Assembly (NCBI GenBank): GCA_029245955.1
Contig: JAQWOH010000023.1
Span: forward strand, 1 to 64,000
DNA: 64,000 nucleotides
Direction of reading: 5' to 3'
DNA from: Fuerstiella sp.
GTDB lineage: Bacteria; Planctomycetota; Planctomycetia; Planctomycetales; Planctomycetaceae
Within the stretch, counting starts at the first letter, position 1; each line of letters begins with the position of its first letter. The notes beneath the pieces are model-generated. The model was given only the letters and a program-made list of their open reading frames with translations. It was not told the DNA's origin and did no database searches. The translations under genes and the position numbers were made by a program. Below, piece after piece: positions 35,831-44,476 of the stretch.

Positions 35831-37630
35831 ATGACTTTTCACCGGACGGCTATAGCTGCATTTTTGCTGCTGATAACGACACGAGCACTGGCCGGGAATC
35901 AGCCCGCGATGGACACAGAATTTGAAAGACTCGGCGAACAGTACATCGACCAGTTCGCCGCCTATTCACCGGTCCATGCTACGAGGCTGGGCGATCATCG
36001 CTTCGACAGCGAACTTGATCAAGTTAACAGGGACGCTCGCGAACAACGGGCAAAGTGGATTCGCGGAGTCAACCAGCAACTTGAACAGATCGATGCTTCG
36101 CAACTGTCGCGCAGTAACCAGGTCGACTACGCACTGCTGAAACATGCGCTGGACGCACAGCTTTGGAAGCTCACGGAACTGCGTGAGTGGGAGTGGAATC
36201 CACTGATCTATACAGGGTTAGCCGGCGATGCGATCTACGGCCTGATGGCCCGTGAATTCGCCCCGCAGCGCGAACGGCTTAATAACGTCGCACTGCGACT
36301 GGAGCAGTTTCCCCGGTTCCTGAAACAGGTACGCGATACCCTGGACGTCGAACGCGTGCCAGCCGTGCACGCCAGGACGGCCGCTGCACAGAACAGAGGT
36401 GTGCTGAAGACGATTGATCACCTGGTTCGACCACTCACAGGCGACCTTTCTGATCGGGAACGAGAACGGCTTGTGCGTGCGATTGGTGTCGCCGAGCAGG
36501 CGATCGGCGAACAGCAACGGTGGCTCGATTCGGAACTCGTTCCAAAAGCGAAGGGCGACGTACGACTTGGCATCGACCTTTACGAAAAGAAGCTGGGATT
36601 CGCGCTCAACTCACCGCTGAGTCGAGAAGAAATTCGCGATCTGGCCGCCCGGCGTGTGCAGGAACTTCACGAACAGATGTATAAGATTGCCAAAGAGCTG
36701 TATCGCGAGCAGTATCCGCTGACTCAGTTCCCCCAGCAGCCGCCGGATGAGTTCCGCCGTGCGGTGATCCGCTTCGGGCTGGAGAAGGCATATGCCAGGG
36801 CGCCAAGGGCCGACGAAATTGTCTCGACTGCGCGGGAGTCCGTCGCGGCAGCCACCGAATTCATCCGTCGTAACAACCTAATCACGCTGATGCCTGATCC
36901 CCTTGAAATCATCATCATGCCTGAGTTTCAGCGCGGCGTTTCGCTGGCCTACTGCGACGCGCCCGGAGCACTGGAAACAGGTCAGAAAACCTTTTACGCC
37001 GTGTCACCAATCCCGGCCGACTGGACGGAGAAACAAGTCCGCTCGCACTTACGTGAGTACAACGTACGCTCAATGGACGTACTGACGATTCACGAAGCGA
37101 TGCCGGGGCACTTTCTGCAACTGGCTCATGCAAATCGCTATCCGGGCCAGCTGCGACACCTGTTTCAGTCGGGAGTCTTTGTCGAAGGCTGGGCTGTATA
37201 TGCCGAATGGATGATGTGCGAAGAAGGCTTTCGTGACGACGATCCTCTGCTGAAACTGATCACACTTAAGTGGTATCTGCGGGACGTCACAAACGCCATC
37301 CTGGACCATGCTGTCCACGTCGACGGAATCTCACGACACGATGGGATGCAGCTGATGGTGGAACAGGCGTTCCAGGAGGAACGCGAAGCGGCCGGCAAAT
37401 GGACGCGAGCTCAACTGACGGCTGCTCAATTGTCCACGTATTTTGTGGGATACCTGGAACACCTGGCCCTCCGCCGTGAGGCAGAAGAACATTGGGGCAG
37501 GGACTTCGATCTGAAGACGTATCACGACAAGGTACTGTCCTGGGGATCTCCCCCCACAAAGTTCGTCAGAGCGCTGTTGCTGGATCAGCAGATCCCTTTG
37601 CCACAGGCGTTGAACCCGTCACCCAATTGA
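35831..37630 (+). CDS. DUF885 family zinc-dependent peptidase-like protein
   Basis: A 599-residue protein starting 2 bases after the M24 gene with a short hydrophobic lead (HRTAIAAFLLLITTRALAG). DUF885 signatures are LGEQYIDQFAAYSPVHATRLGDHRFDSELDQ near the N-terminus and a HExxxGH-type motif at residues 421-427 (TIHEAMPGHFLQLAHANR) that should bind zinc. It is followed by FVEGWAVYAEWMM and a C-terminal TYHDKVLSWGSPPTKFVRALLL. Members of this family are metallopeptidases or hydrolases with few defined substrates. It ends the hydrolase-symporter-aminopeptidase operon, so it probably acts on the same peptide-derived material. Confidence 0.9.
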   Translation: MTFHRTAIAAFLLLITTRALAGNQPAMDTEFERLGEQYIDQFAAYSPVHATRLGDHRFDSELDQVNRDAREQRAKWIRGVNQQLEQIDASQLSRSNQVDYALLKHALDAQLWKLTELREWEWNPLIYTGLAGDAIYGLMAREFAPQRERLNNVALRLEQFPRFLKQVRDTLDVERVPAVHARTAAAQNRGVLKTIDHLVRPLTGDLSDRERERLVRAIGVAEQAIGEQQRWLDSELVPKAKGDVRLGIDLYEKKLGFALNSPLSREEIRDLAARRVQELHEQMYKIAKELYREQYPLTQFPQQPPDEFRRAVIRFGLEKAYARAPRADEIVSTARESVAAATEFIRRNNLITLMPDPLEIIIMPEFQRGVSLAYCDAPGALETGQKTFYAVSPIPADWTEKQVRSHLREYNVRSMDVLTIHEAMPGHFLQLAHANRYPGQLRHLFQSGVFVEGWAVYAEWMMCEEGFRDDDPLLKLITLKWYLRDVTNAILDHAVHVDGISRHDGMQLMVEQAFQEEREAAGKWTRAQLTAAQLSTYFVGYLEHLALRREAEEHWGRDFDLKTYHDKVLSWGSPPTKFVRALLLDQQIPLPQALNPSPN

Positions 37631-37821
37631 GGTTTCCCGACGGTCAGTGGATTTACTTGCAGTCCCGTGTTAGTGTAGCCGAACAGGCAGTCTGCATCGG
37701 TTAGTGCAGTTTTCGAATACACGAAGCTCGTTCGGGCTCGTGGGAAACACACATCGCAGGCCGGAACACGTTTTTTGCGACCACAAGTCAGCGTAATACG
37801 CTGTAGTGATGGGAGGCTGAA

Positions 37822-38805
37822 ATGTTTCGTAAGTTTCCAATCGTTTGCCTGATTCTGCTGCCTGAGGTCTTGCCCGCTCAAAGGGTCCCGGAAATGCGCG
37901 ACGTCCCCGATCTGTGGGTCGTCGACTATCCGTCGGTCGAGAAGGTTGCTCCGCCGACGAAGAGGGCATTTTTTGATGCCGCCAATACGATTTTAAAACG
38001 TGGCTCAAAGACCTATCGGACAGAGATCAATGGTGGTTATGGAAGAGTTGCACAAGGGGGTGGGCATAGAATTGTGCACGTTGGCGTGGATGTTGGCCTT
38101 TATCGAGTAAACGAACCTGTGTACGCCGCTGCGGCTGGGGTCGTAAGAGTTTCCATGGGCCCAAAACCGGCGACACGTCGGAGATCAACGGACAAACAGG
38201 CGCCAACGAACACAGGCATGGTATGGGGGAACTTTATAGTCATTGAACATCGATTTCCCGACGAAAAGTACTTCACCTCGGTGTATGGTCACCTGGACTC
38301 AGCTCGCCTGGTCCGGACCGGAGATGTCGTTAAGGCTGGTCAGATGCTGGGGAAGATCGGGCGAAAGGATGTCAACGTCAACGGCGGCTATGTCCCTCAT
38401 CTGCATTTCGGAATTCGCGAAGGACGCATGGCCGAGCCCGGTTCCGCTCTCACGTATGTCGCTGTCAACGGCAAGTACTATCCGCTGATTCTCAGGGAAG
38501 TCGGTCCGGAAACCAGCACTGTGCAGTTGGATCTGAGCAAAGAGATTCAGGTTCCAGCGGGCGTCGTCATTCCGGGTGGAATCGACGTCTCCGAAGCCAA
38601 TGTTGGCCTTCGACAGGTTCCGTCAGGACGCCTTTGGGTGATGACTCGTCCCGAATTTTCGCTGTCTGGACACACCGACAAGTTCGAACCGTGGCTTGAC
38701 CCTTTGCCGTTTCTGCGCGGACACGGTGCAACGACTCGACCGGCACGATTTCATCGAGCACGAATTAAGCCGGCCACGGCACCGTCAGCAGCCGATACAA
38801 AATGA
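37822..38805 (+). CDS. Exported M23 family (LytM-like) peptidase
   Basis: A 327-residue protein with a signal peptide (FRKFPIVCLILLPEVLPA), start ATG 37822 preceded by GGGAGG. The LytM zinc site is seen: HVGVD with His86 and Asp90, YGHLD with His157, and HLHFG with His193 and His195. The domain fits a cell-wall lytic or autolysin-type metalloendopeptidase acting on Gly-containing peptide bonds; a regulatory role is an alternative because planctomycete peptidoglycan is reduced. About 120 residues of beta-rich sequence follow the catalytic site. Its final codons (near 38741-38800) coincide with a repeat that recurs at 40428-40485, so the natural C-terminus may have been extended. Confidence 0.92.
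   Translation: MFRKFPIVCLILLPEVLPAQRVPEMRDVPDLWVVDYPSVEKVAPPTKRAFFDAANTILKRGSKTYRTEINGGYGRVAQGGGHRIVHVGVDVGLYRVNEPVYAAAAGVVRVSMGPKPATRRRSTDKQAPTNTGMVWGNFIVIEHRFPDEKYFTSVYGHLDSARLVRTGDVVKAGQMLGKIGRKDVNVNGGYVPHLHFGIREGRMAEPGSALTYVAVNGKYYPLILREVGPETSTVQLDLSKEIQVPAGVVIPGGIDVSEANVGLRQVPSGRLWVMTRPEFSLSGHTDKFEPWLDPLPFLRGHGATTRPARFHRARIKPATAPSAADTK
38741..38800. repeat. Dispersed repeat, copy A (overlaps the M23 3' end)
   Basis: The segment CGACCGGCACGATTTCATCG...GAGCAC and the following CACCGTCAGC are repeated with few differences at 40428-40485. A run of 27 bases is identical. Copy A covers the last codons of the M23 gene. The ends (GCTCGA/TCGAGC on the minus strand) can pair, so it may be a small REP-like element. 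Confidence 0.6.
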
Positions 38806-38946
38806 TCATGACAGCACCGATAGAGCCAGCACTGTGATTCGTGGCATAAGCCCATTGCTGTCATGGTCGTACCTGTCCGCGGCGTCGCGTCCGTTTGCTT
38901 CGTGGGCAGAATGTCCAATGTGTCCCGGTGACCATCCCATGCAGCA

Positions 38947-40128
38947 TCAAAAATCCTGCGACAAAGGGGGCTGTGGGCGAAAACTCTGTCCCGTAATCGC
39001 CCCGTCACATGTGACTCCGCGTACCGTTCGCAGGACTGAGCCGCGCGGTGTGACAATTTGGGCGTAAACGGCAGCATCAATTGAATCGCTGAGTGACCGT
39101 GCCGCACCGCTCACCATGGCGACATTGATGATACCGGGATGGTCTGAAGATGGAGTAGGCGTTCCTTCGCCGAGGAATCTGCCCGCATTCGGACGTCCGC
39201 TGAGCCCGACAGGGTTGGCAGGAAACGGGAAGTTCCTTCCGTGGGCAACGGCTGGATCGACAGGATAAATGAAGCCGCAGTTTCTGGGTTCAGGGTCAGA
39301 AAAAAGGCCGGCCGAGCCAGCATTGACGTTTTCAGTAATCAGAATCGTGTTGTCACCACCGTCGTAGACCTGACTCACTCTCAGGCTGCCGTTTTTCCCG
39401 GAAAGCGATGGCCATGATATTCCCGTGTCCCGGGTCAGGTCAGAATCAACATTGTCGGACCAGTCGCACGAATGGCAATTGACTCGCCCCGGCCGCCGCG
39501 AGTCTTCATCCCAGTCGAATGGAATCACGCCCGGCGAGTGCAGGTCGATAAGCCGAAATCGCTGTCCCCGTGTCAGCCGGTCTGTTCTTGTCTGAAACTG
39601 TGACAGATCGCCATATCCCATATTGATCACATAACTGAGTCCGCCAGGTCCTTCAGCGGATGAATCGTCCGGACAGGCCAAAATGCTGAGATGGATTCTG
39701 GCCAGCGAAACATTTGCTGAGCTGCCAGCCGGTATCGTCCTCTGCCACCGATCGAAAAGATCCTGTCGGTCAAGTTCGGGCAGACATTCCACCACCCAAT
39801 TGATACCAGCATTGCCGCCGAAACGAACCAGTGTTATTTCTTCCGGCGTGCCGGGAGGGCACATCGAGGATGTTGGCAACACCGTGCGAAAATGCCCTGA
39901 AGCGGGAAACTGTTTCCCGTTGCGTTCTGTCACCTGAAGTACGGCCAACGCCACCTGGCGAATGTTATTCAAGCACTGTGTACGTCGTGCGGCACTGCGA
40001 GCATTCTGAATGGCAGGCAGAATCAGTGACATAAGCGTGGCGATAATGGAGATCACGACCAGCAGCTCAATGAGAGTGAAGCCGGTGCGTGTATTCCGGA
40101 ACACCGATGTGAAACCTCGTGACTGCAT
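38947..40128 (-). CDS. DUF1559 family pseudopilin / prepilin-like protein
   Basis: The start at ATG 40126-40128 has GGAG upstream and gives 393 residues. The type IV prepilin-like N-terminus is [32 protein letters not shown], where G is the expected cleavage position and F the new N-terminal residue. The rest matches the large planctomycete DUF1559 family: [100 protein letters not shown] role in an extracellular fibre or matrix is generally assumed but not established. It is convergent with the M23 gene. Confidence 0.93.
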   Translation of the reverse strand: MQSRGFTSVFRNTRTGFTLIELLVVISIIATLMSLILPAIQNARSAARRTQCLNNIRQVALAVLQVTERNGKQFPASGHFRTVLPTSSMCPPGTPEEITLVRFGGNAGINWVVECLPELDRQDLFDRWQRTIPAGSSANVSLARIHLSILACPDDSSAEGPGGLSYVINMGYGDLSQFQTRTDRLTRGQRFRLIDLHSPGVIPFDWDEDSRRPGRVNCHSCDWSDNVDSDLTRDTGISWPSLSGKNGSLRVSQVYDGGDNTILITENVNAGSAGLFSDPEPRNCGFIYPVDPAVAHGRNFPFPANPVGLSGRPNAGRFLGEGTPTPSSDHPGIINVAMVSGAARSLSDSIDAAVYAQIVTPRGSVLRTVRGVTCDGAITGQSFRPQPPLSQDF

Positions 40129-40720
40129 TAGAGTTCTCCAGAAACAAATCATTGAGGCGAAATGCGCGGCAGGAGACCTAATGGACGCTTCGTCTGGATT
40201 CCTGCCAATCAATCTCAGTCTTCAAAACGCAAACTGTGGAAGCATATCCGGCAAGAAAAGGAAAATACTGCGGGTGTCCCAGGAATGTTTTTGGATTTCA
40301 GAATGGTGTGCCTCTCCGTGTCCGATTCTGGTTCGACGGTGCATACGCGGAATTCCTGAGATTCCGTTCGCTGATCGTGCCGCAAATGTGTGTTCGCCTC
40401 CGTGACGACTCTGGGTTCAAAGGTTACAGCTCGACCGGCACGATTTCATCGAGCACCCATTAAACCATCCGCGGCACCGTCAGCGACACATACGAACCCG
40501 CGGTGAATGCGGCCCCGAAGAAGGTAGTCGTCGGCCCTCGTTTTTGTCGAATCCTTCAATGGAAAAATTTCGCGATGAGTTGCTTAACGTAGAGCTGTTT
40601 GACACTCTGCGGGTCGCTCGTGTACTGACAGAATGTTGCAGGCGTCAATTCGGACAACGCCCTTCGTCTGCATGACACGTTGAGATAATGCCAACTGCCC
40701 GATGCTTTGGAACAAACAGA
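40129..40720. other. Intergenic region with repeat copy B (40428-40485)
   Basis: About 590 bases with no recognised gene, between the divergent DUF1559 and sulfatase genes. It contains copy B of the dispersed repeat. Minus-strand frames around it read GSYVSLTVPRMV and VLDEIVPVEL, but are broken by stops and are not called. Confidence 0.5.
40428..40485. repeat. Dispersed repeat, copy B
   Basis: Shares CTCGACCGGCACGATTTCAT and the downstream CATTAA..C..CGGCACCGTCAGC with 38741-38800 in the same orientation. This copy lies in an intergenic region and so is not simply a gene duplicate. The minus-strand reading of the identical run contains GCTCGA and TCGAGC at its ends. Confidence 0.6.
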
Positions 40721-42310
40721 ATGTACCAGACGCTTTTCCGAGCCGTTCTACTGATGCTGCTCTCGATGGCGGAAAATGCCGCGACCGACCGACCCAACAT
40801 TCTGTACATCATGTCGGACGACCACGCCTGTAATGCGATCAGCGCCTATGGTGGCCGGCTGGCGAAGGTCGCTCCCACTCCGAATATCGACCGTATCGCG
40901 CGGGAAGGCATTCGTCTGGACAAGTGCTACGTCACAAACTCGATCTGTACGCCCAGTCGTGCGGTCATACTCTCCGGTCAGCACTCGCATGTGAATGGTG
41001 TTCGTACGTTGCTGGATGCGTTCCCGGGTCCCGAATCCGGTACGCCAAATGTTGCCGCGATTCTCAATCGTTCGGGCTACCAGACCGCTCTGATCGGAAA
41101 GTGGCATCTGCGTTCGCCGCCCTGGGGATTTGACTTCTGGAAGGTCGGCCCGGGTCAGGGTTTCTACCATAACCCTGTGTTCGTGGCGTCGACCGATGGC
41201 GTGGCCTACGAAACGGGGCTTGCAAGGAAACTACCGCGAACGCAGGGCTACTACACCGACCTGGTCACGGATTACGCCGTCGACTGGCTTGAGCATCGCG
41301 ACCACGAAAAACCTTTTTTTCTGATGCTTCATCACAAAGCACCGCATGGAAAGTGGGAGCCGGCCAGGCGCCACCACGATTATCTTGCGGATGTCGAGAT
41401 TCCGGAACCGGCCACACTCTGGGAAGACTTCTCACACCGGTCCGAAGCGACACGAAAGATGGGGACGTCCATCACAAGTCGACTGGCCGGTCGCCGTACG
41501 ATGGTCGACGACGTGCAGAAGTCCAACTGGCCCGCAGGCTCTGTCGACATGACCGGCATGACAGAGAAGCAAAAGGGCAAAGCGGCCTACCAGAAATATC
41601 TGCACGACTATCTTGCATGCGTGAAGGCGGTCGATGAAAACGTGGGCCGCGTTCTGGATTATCTCGACAGGTCGGGCCTGGCAGACAATACGCTGGTGAT
41701 CTACACGGCGGATCAGGGCATGTTTCTTGGCGAGCATGATTATTTCGACAAACGCTGGATCTACGAAGAGTGTTTCCGGATGCCATTCCTCGCTCGTCTG
41801 CCCGGCACCATTCCACCTGGTTCAGTAAATGGAGATCAGCTTTGCTCGAACCTGGATTTCGCCCAGACATTTCTGGAATTCGCTGAAGCCGATGACGTGC
41901 CCGAAATCAAACAGATGCAGGGTCACAGCCTGCGGGGGCTGCTGGCTGGCGAAACTCCTGACGATTGGCGCGACGCCGTTTATTACCGGTATTGGATGCA
42001 TCTTGCCCATCACCACATTCCCGGCCACTACGGTGTGCGCGATGGACGATACAAATTGGCCTTCTTTTATGGTCTGCCTCTGGATGCGACTTTGGGCAAG
42101 GGCACATTTCCGCCCAGCACCGCCGGATGGGAACTGTACGACCTTGCAGTCGATCCGCAGGAAACAAACAACGTCTATCGAGATCCCGCATATGCGTCGA
42201 TCGCGAGACGCCTCAAGCGGCGGCTGCTTGAGCTGAAGTACGAATACGGTGATCGAGACGAGGATTATCCGAAGTTGTTGAAGGTGCGGGACGCACATTG
42301 GGGAAGCTGA
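40721..42310 (+). CDS. Secreted sulfatase 1
   Basis: The start at ATG 40721 places a signal peptide (YQTLFRAVLLMLLSMAENAA) and gives 529 residues; an earlier ATG at 40688 would put charged residues ahead of it. Type I sulfatase motifs are NILYIMSDDHA (metal-binding Asp pair), ICTPSRAVILSGQ with Cys76 as the formylglycine precursor, YQTALIGKWHL and VIYTADQGMFLGEHDYFDKRW. It should hydrolyse sulfate esters in the periplasm or outside the cell, after maturation by a formylglycine-generating enzyme encoded elsewhere. The substrate is likely a sulfated polysaccharide. The C-terminus (ELYDLAVDPQETNNVYRDP) is typical of the sulfatase family. Confidence 0.94.
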   Translation: MYQTLFRAVLLMLLSMAENAATDRPNILYIMSDDHACNAISAYGGRLAKVAPTPNIDRIAREGIRLDKCYVTNSICTPSRAVILSGQHSHVNGVRTLLDAFPGPESGTPNVAAILNRSGYQTALIGKWHLRSPPWGFDFWKVGPGQGFYHNPVFVASTDGVAYETGLARKLPRTQGYYTDLVTDYAVDWLEHRDHEKPFFLMLHHKAPHGKWEPARRHHDYLADVEIPEPATLWEDFSHRSEATRKMGTSITSRLAGRRTMVDDVQKSNWPAGSVDMTGMTEKQKGKAAYQKYLHDYLACVKAVDENVGRVLDYLDRSGLADNTLVIYTADQGMFLGEHDYFDKRWIYEECFRMPFLARLPGTIPPGSVNGDQLCSNLDFAQTFLEFAEADDVPEIKQMQGHSLRGLLAGETPDDWRDAVYYRYWMHLAHHHIPGHYGVRDGRYKLAFFYGLPLDATLGKGTFPPSTAGWELYDLAVDPQETNNVYRDPAYASIARRLKRRLLELKYEYGDRDEDYPKLLKVRDAHWGS

Positions 42311-42451
42311 ACGGAGTGTTCCTCTGTGGCCAGCCGTTCTGCAGCTGTCATCGTTTACTCGGTTGCTGCGTTCTTTCTAAAGGAAAACGTGGGCGGTGAA
42401 AGAAGATCCCTGCACAACATGAGTTGCTGCACAAAGAAAAAAGACGACCCG

Positions 42452-44446
42452 ATGAAACACATTCCTGCAATCCTCTTCGGCATCGTGCTGGCAAATTCTG
42501 CAGCAGCCGTGGAGCCGCCCAATATTCTGTTCTGTATCTCCGATGATCAGAGCTATGCGCATGCGAGCGCTAACGGTGATCCAGTGATCAAGACTCCGGC
42601 GTTCGATCGTGTCGCTCGTGAAGGCATCCGTTTCACGCGTGCCTTCTGCGACGCACCCACCTGCGGGCCGTCGCGCAGCGCCATCCTGACGGGGCAGCCT
42701 ATCTGGCGTCTGGAAGAAGCCGGGAATATTCACAGTACGTTGCCGGTGAAGTTCGCGACCTACACGGAAGAACTGCAGAAGTCCGGGTATTTTATCGGTC
42801 ACACAGGCAAGGGCTGGAGTCCGGGGCGGGACGAACCTGGCGGCCGCACCGAAAACGCCGCAGGTCCTCCTTATAAAACTTACGTGTACGGACGCGGAGA
42901 ACTAAAAAACGTCGTGCCGCTGGCCGGCGCAAGTCGGATCGCCTACTCGCATAACTTCGGCGACTTTCTGGGCCAGTGTCCTGATGGCAAACCATTCTGC
43001 TTCTGGCTGGGTACCAGTGAACCTCATCGAGGATATGCGCAAGGCCTGTGGAAGACAAAAGGAAAAGACCCCGCCAACGTTGTCGTCCCGCCTATCTTCC
43101 CGGACCACCCCATCGTCCGTGACGACATTCTGGATTACTGCCACGAGATCGAACACTTCGACCATCACGTGGGCGAAGCGATCGCACTGCTGGAAAAAAG
43201 CGGGCAGCTGGACAACACAATCATCGTGGTCACCAGTGATCACGGCATGCCCTTTCCCCGGTCCAAAGCCAGTCTGTACGATGCTGGCACTCATGTGCCA
43301 CTGGCCATTCGGTGGCCGGCCGGCATCACGTCGCCCGGTCGAGTGTACGACGGTCTGGTGAACCTCAGCGACGTGGCACCTACGTTTCTGCAGGCGGTGG
43401 GACTGACTGCACCTGACATGATGACCGCAAACAGTCTGACGGACGTGTTCGCGTCCGCAAAGGCAGAGGTGCGTTCCAGTGCGTTTACCGCGATGGAACG
43501 CCATGACGGCTGCCGCGAAGGGGGCAAAGGTTATCCGTGTCGAGCGATTCGGACGGCCGACTTTCTGTACATCAGGAACTATGAACCCGACCGCTGGCCG
43601 GCCGGCGATCCGGACCGGACTGTTTGCGCCCGTGACATTCCGTTTGGCGAAGTCGACAGTTCACCAACCAAACAACTGCTGATGGACAATGCCGACAAGG
43701 ATGGATTTCGACGTTTTCATGAACTGGCGTTTGGTAAACGTCCGGCTGAGGAACTATACGATGTTGTCAATGATCCGGGGCAGTTGGTGAACCTGGCTGT
43801 CGACCCGAAATACCAGGCAATCAGGAGCCGTCAGGCAAAAGCTCTGCAGGACCATCTTGTGGCGACGAAAGACCCTCGTGCTTTGGGTCTGGACGCACCC
43901 TGGGACTACTACCCCTATTACGGTCGGCGAAGTAACAGCGACTGGCAGGTGGCCCCGCGGCCGGGCACAGAGAAGAAGACTGAACCGACGACACCGATTC
44001 CCGGTGGTCGAGAAAAACGCATCGACCTGCAGTCCTCTGTCGACCGCTTCGCTCCGGGATGGGTCGTGAAAAATTGCGGGCGCTATGCCAACGTCGGACT
44101 GCATACGTCGCTGCAGGGACGGAAAGACGTTCTTGTCACTCATCCCCTCAAACGGGCAGCCGCCTGTACGCTGACTCGACAACTGGCAGTACCATCGGGG
44201 CAGCCTCAGTTGCGACTGGTTCTGGGACATGATCCACGCGGCAACTGGCAGCTGATCGTGCGAGCCGAGGGTAAAGAATTGCTTTCGAAGACAGTCGGAA
44301 GCGACACCACCACAGACGGCTGGATGGAAATCGATATCGACCTTTCAAGCTACGCCGGCCGCACCATTGCTCTGGAACTGCTGAATCAGCCCACCGGCTG
44401 GGCCTTTGAGCATGGCCGCTGGGCGGCAATCGCAGTGATACCGTAG
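42452..44446 (+). CDS. Secreted sulfatase 2 with extra C-terminal beta domain
   Basis: The start at ATG 42452 gives a signal peptide (KHIPAILFGIVLANSAAA) and 664 residues. The sulfatase core has NILFCISDDQSYAHAS, TCGPSRSAILTGQ with Cys71 for formylglycine, YFIGHTGKGWSPG, DNTIIVVTSDHGMPFPRSKASLYDAG and ELYDVVNDPGQLVNLA. After the core, about 140 residues form an additional beta-rich domain (VVKNCGRYANVGLHTSLQGRKDVL...WMEIDIDLSSYAGRTIALELLNQP) that resembles NPCBM-like carbohydrate-binding modules. Together this suggests a polysaccharide sulfatase that binds its substrate. It lies about 140 bases after sulfatase 1 and is probably cotranscribed with it. Confidence 0.93.
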   Translation: MKHIPAILFGIVLANSAAAVEPPNILFCISDDQSYAHASANGDPVIKTPAFDRVAREGIRFTRAFCDAPTCGPSRSAILTGQPIWRLEEAGNIHSTLPVKFATYTEELQKSGYFIGHTGKGWSPGRDEPGGRTENAAGPPYKTYVYGRGELKNVVPLAGASRIAYSHNFGDFLGQCPDGKPFCFWLGTSEPHRGYAQGLWKTKGKDPANVVVPPIFPDHPIVRDDILDYCHEIEHFDHHVGEAIALLEKSGQLDNTIIVVTSDHGMPFPRSKASLYDAGTHVPLAIRWPAGITSPGRVYDGLVNLSDVAPTFLQAVGLTAPDMMTANSLTDVFASAKAEVRSSAFTAMERHDGCREGGKGYPCRAIRTADFLYIRNYEPDRWPAGDPDRTVCARDIPFGEVDSSPTKQLLMDNADKDGFRRFHELAFGKRPAEELYDVVNDPGQLVNLAVDPKYQAIRSRQAKALQDHLVATKDPRALGLDAPWDYYPYYGRRSNSDWQVAPRPGTEKKTEPTTPIPGGREKRIDLQSSVDRFAPGWVVKNCGRYANVGLHTSLQGRKDVLVTHPLKRAAACTLTRQLAVPSGQPQLRLVLGHDPRGNWQLIVRAEGKELLSKTVGSDTTTDGWMEIDIDLSSYAGRTIALELLNQPTGWAFEHGRWAAIAVIP

Positions 44447-44476
44447 CCGGACCGCCCCGCGCAACACCGGACCGCA

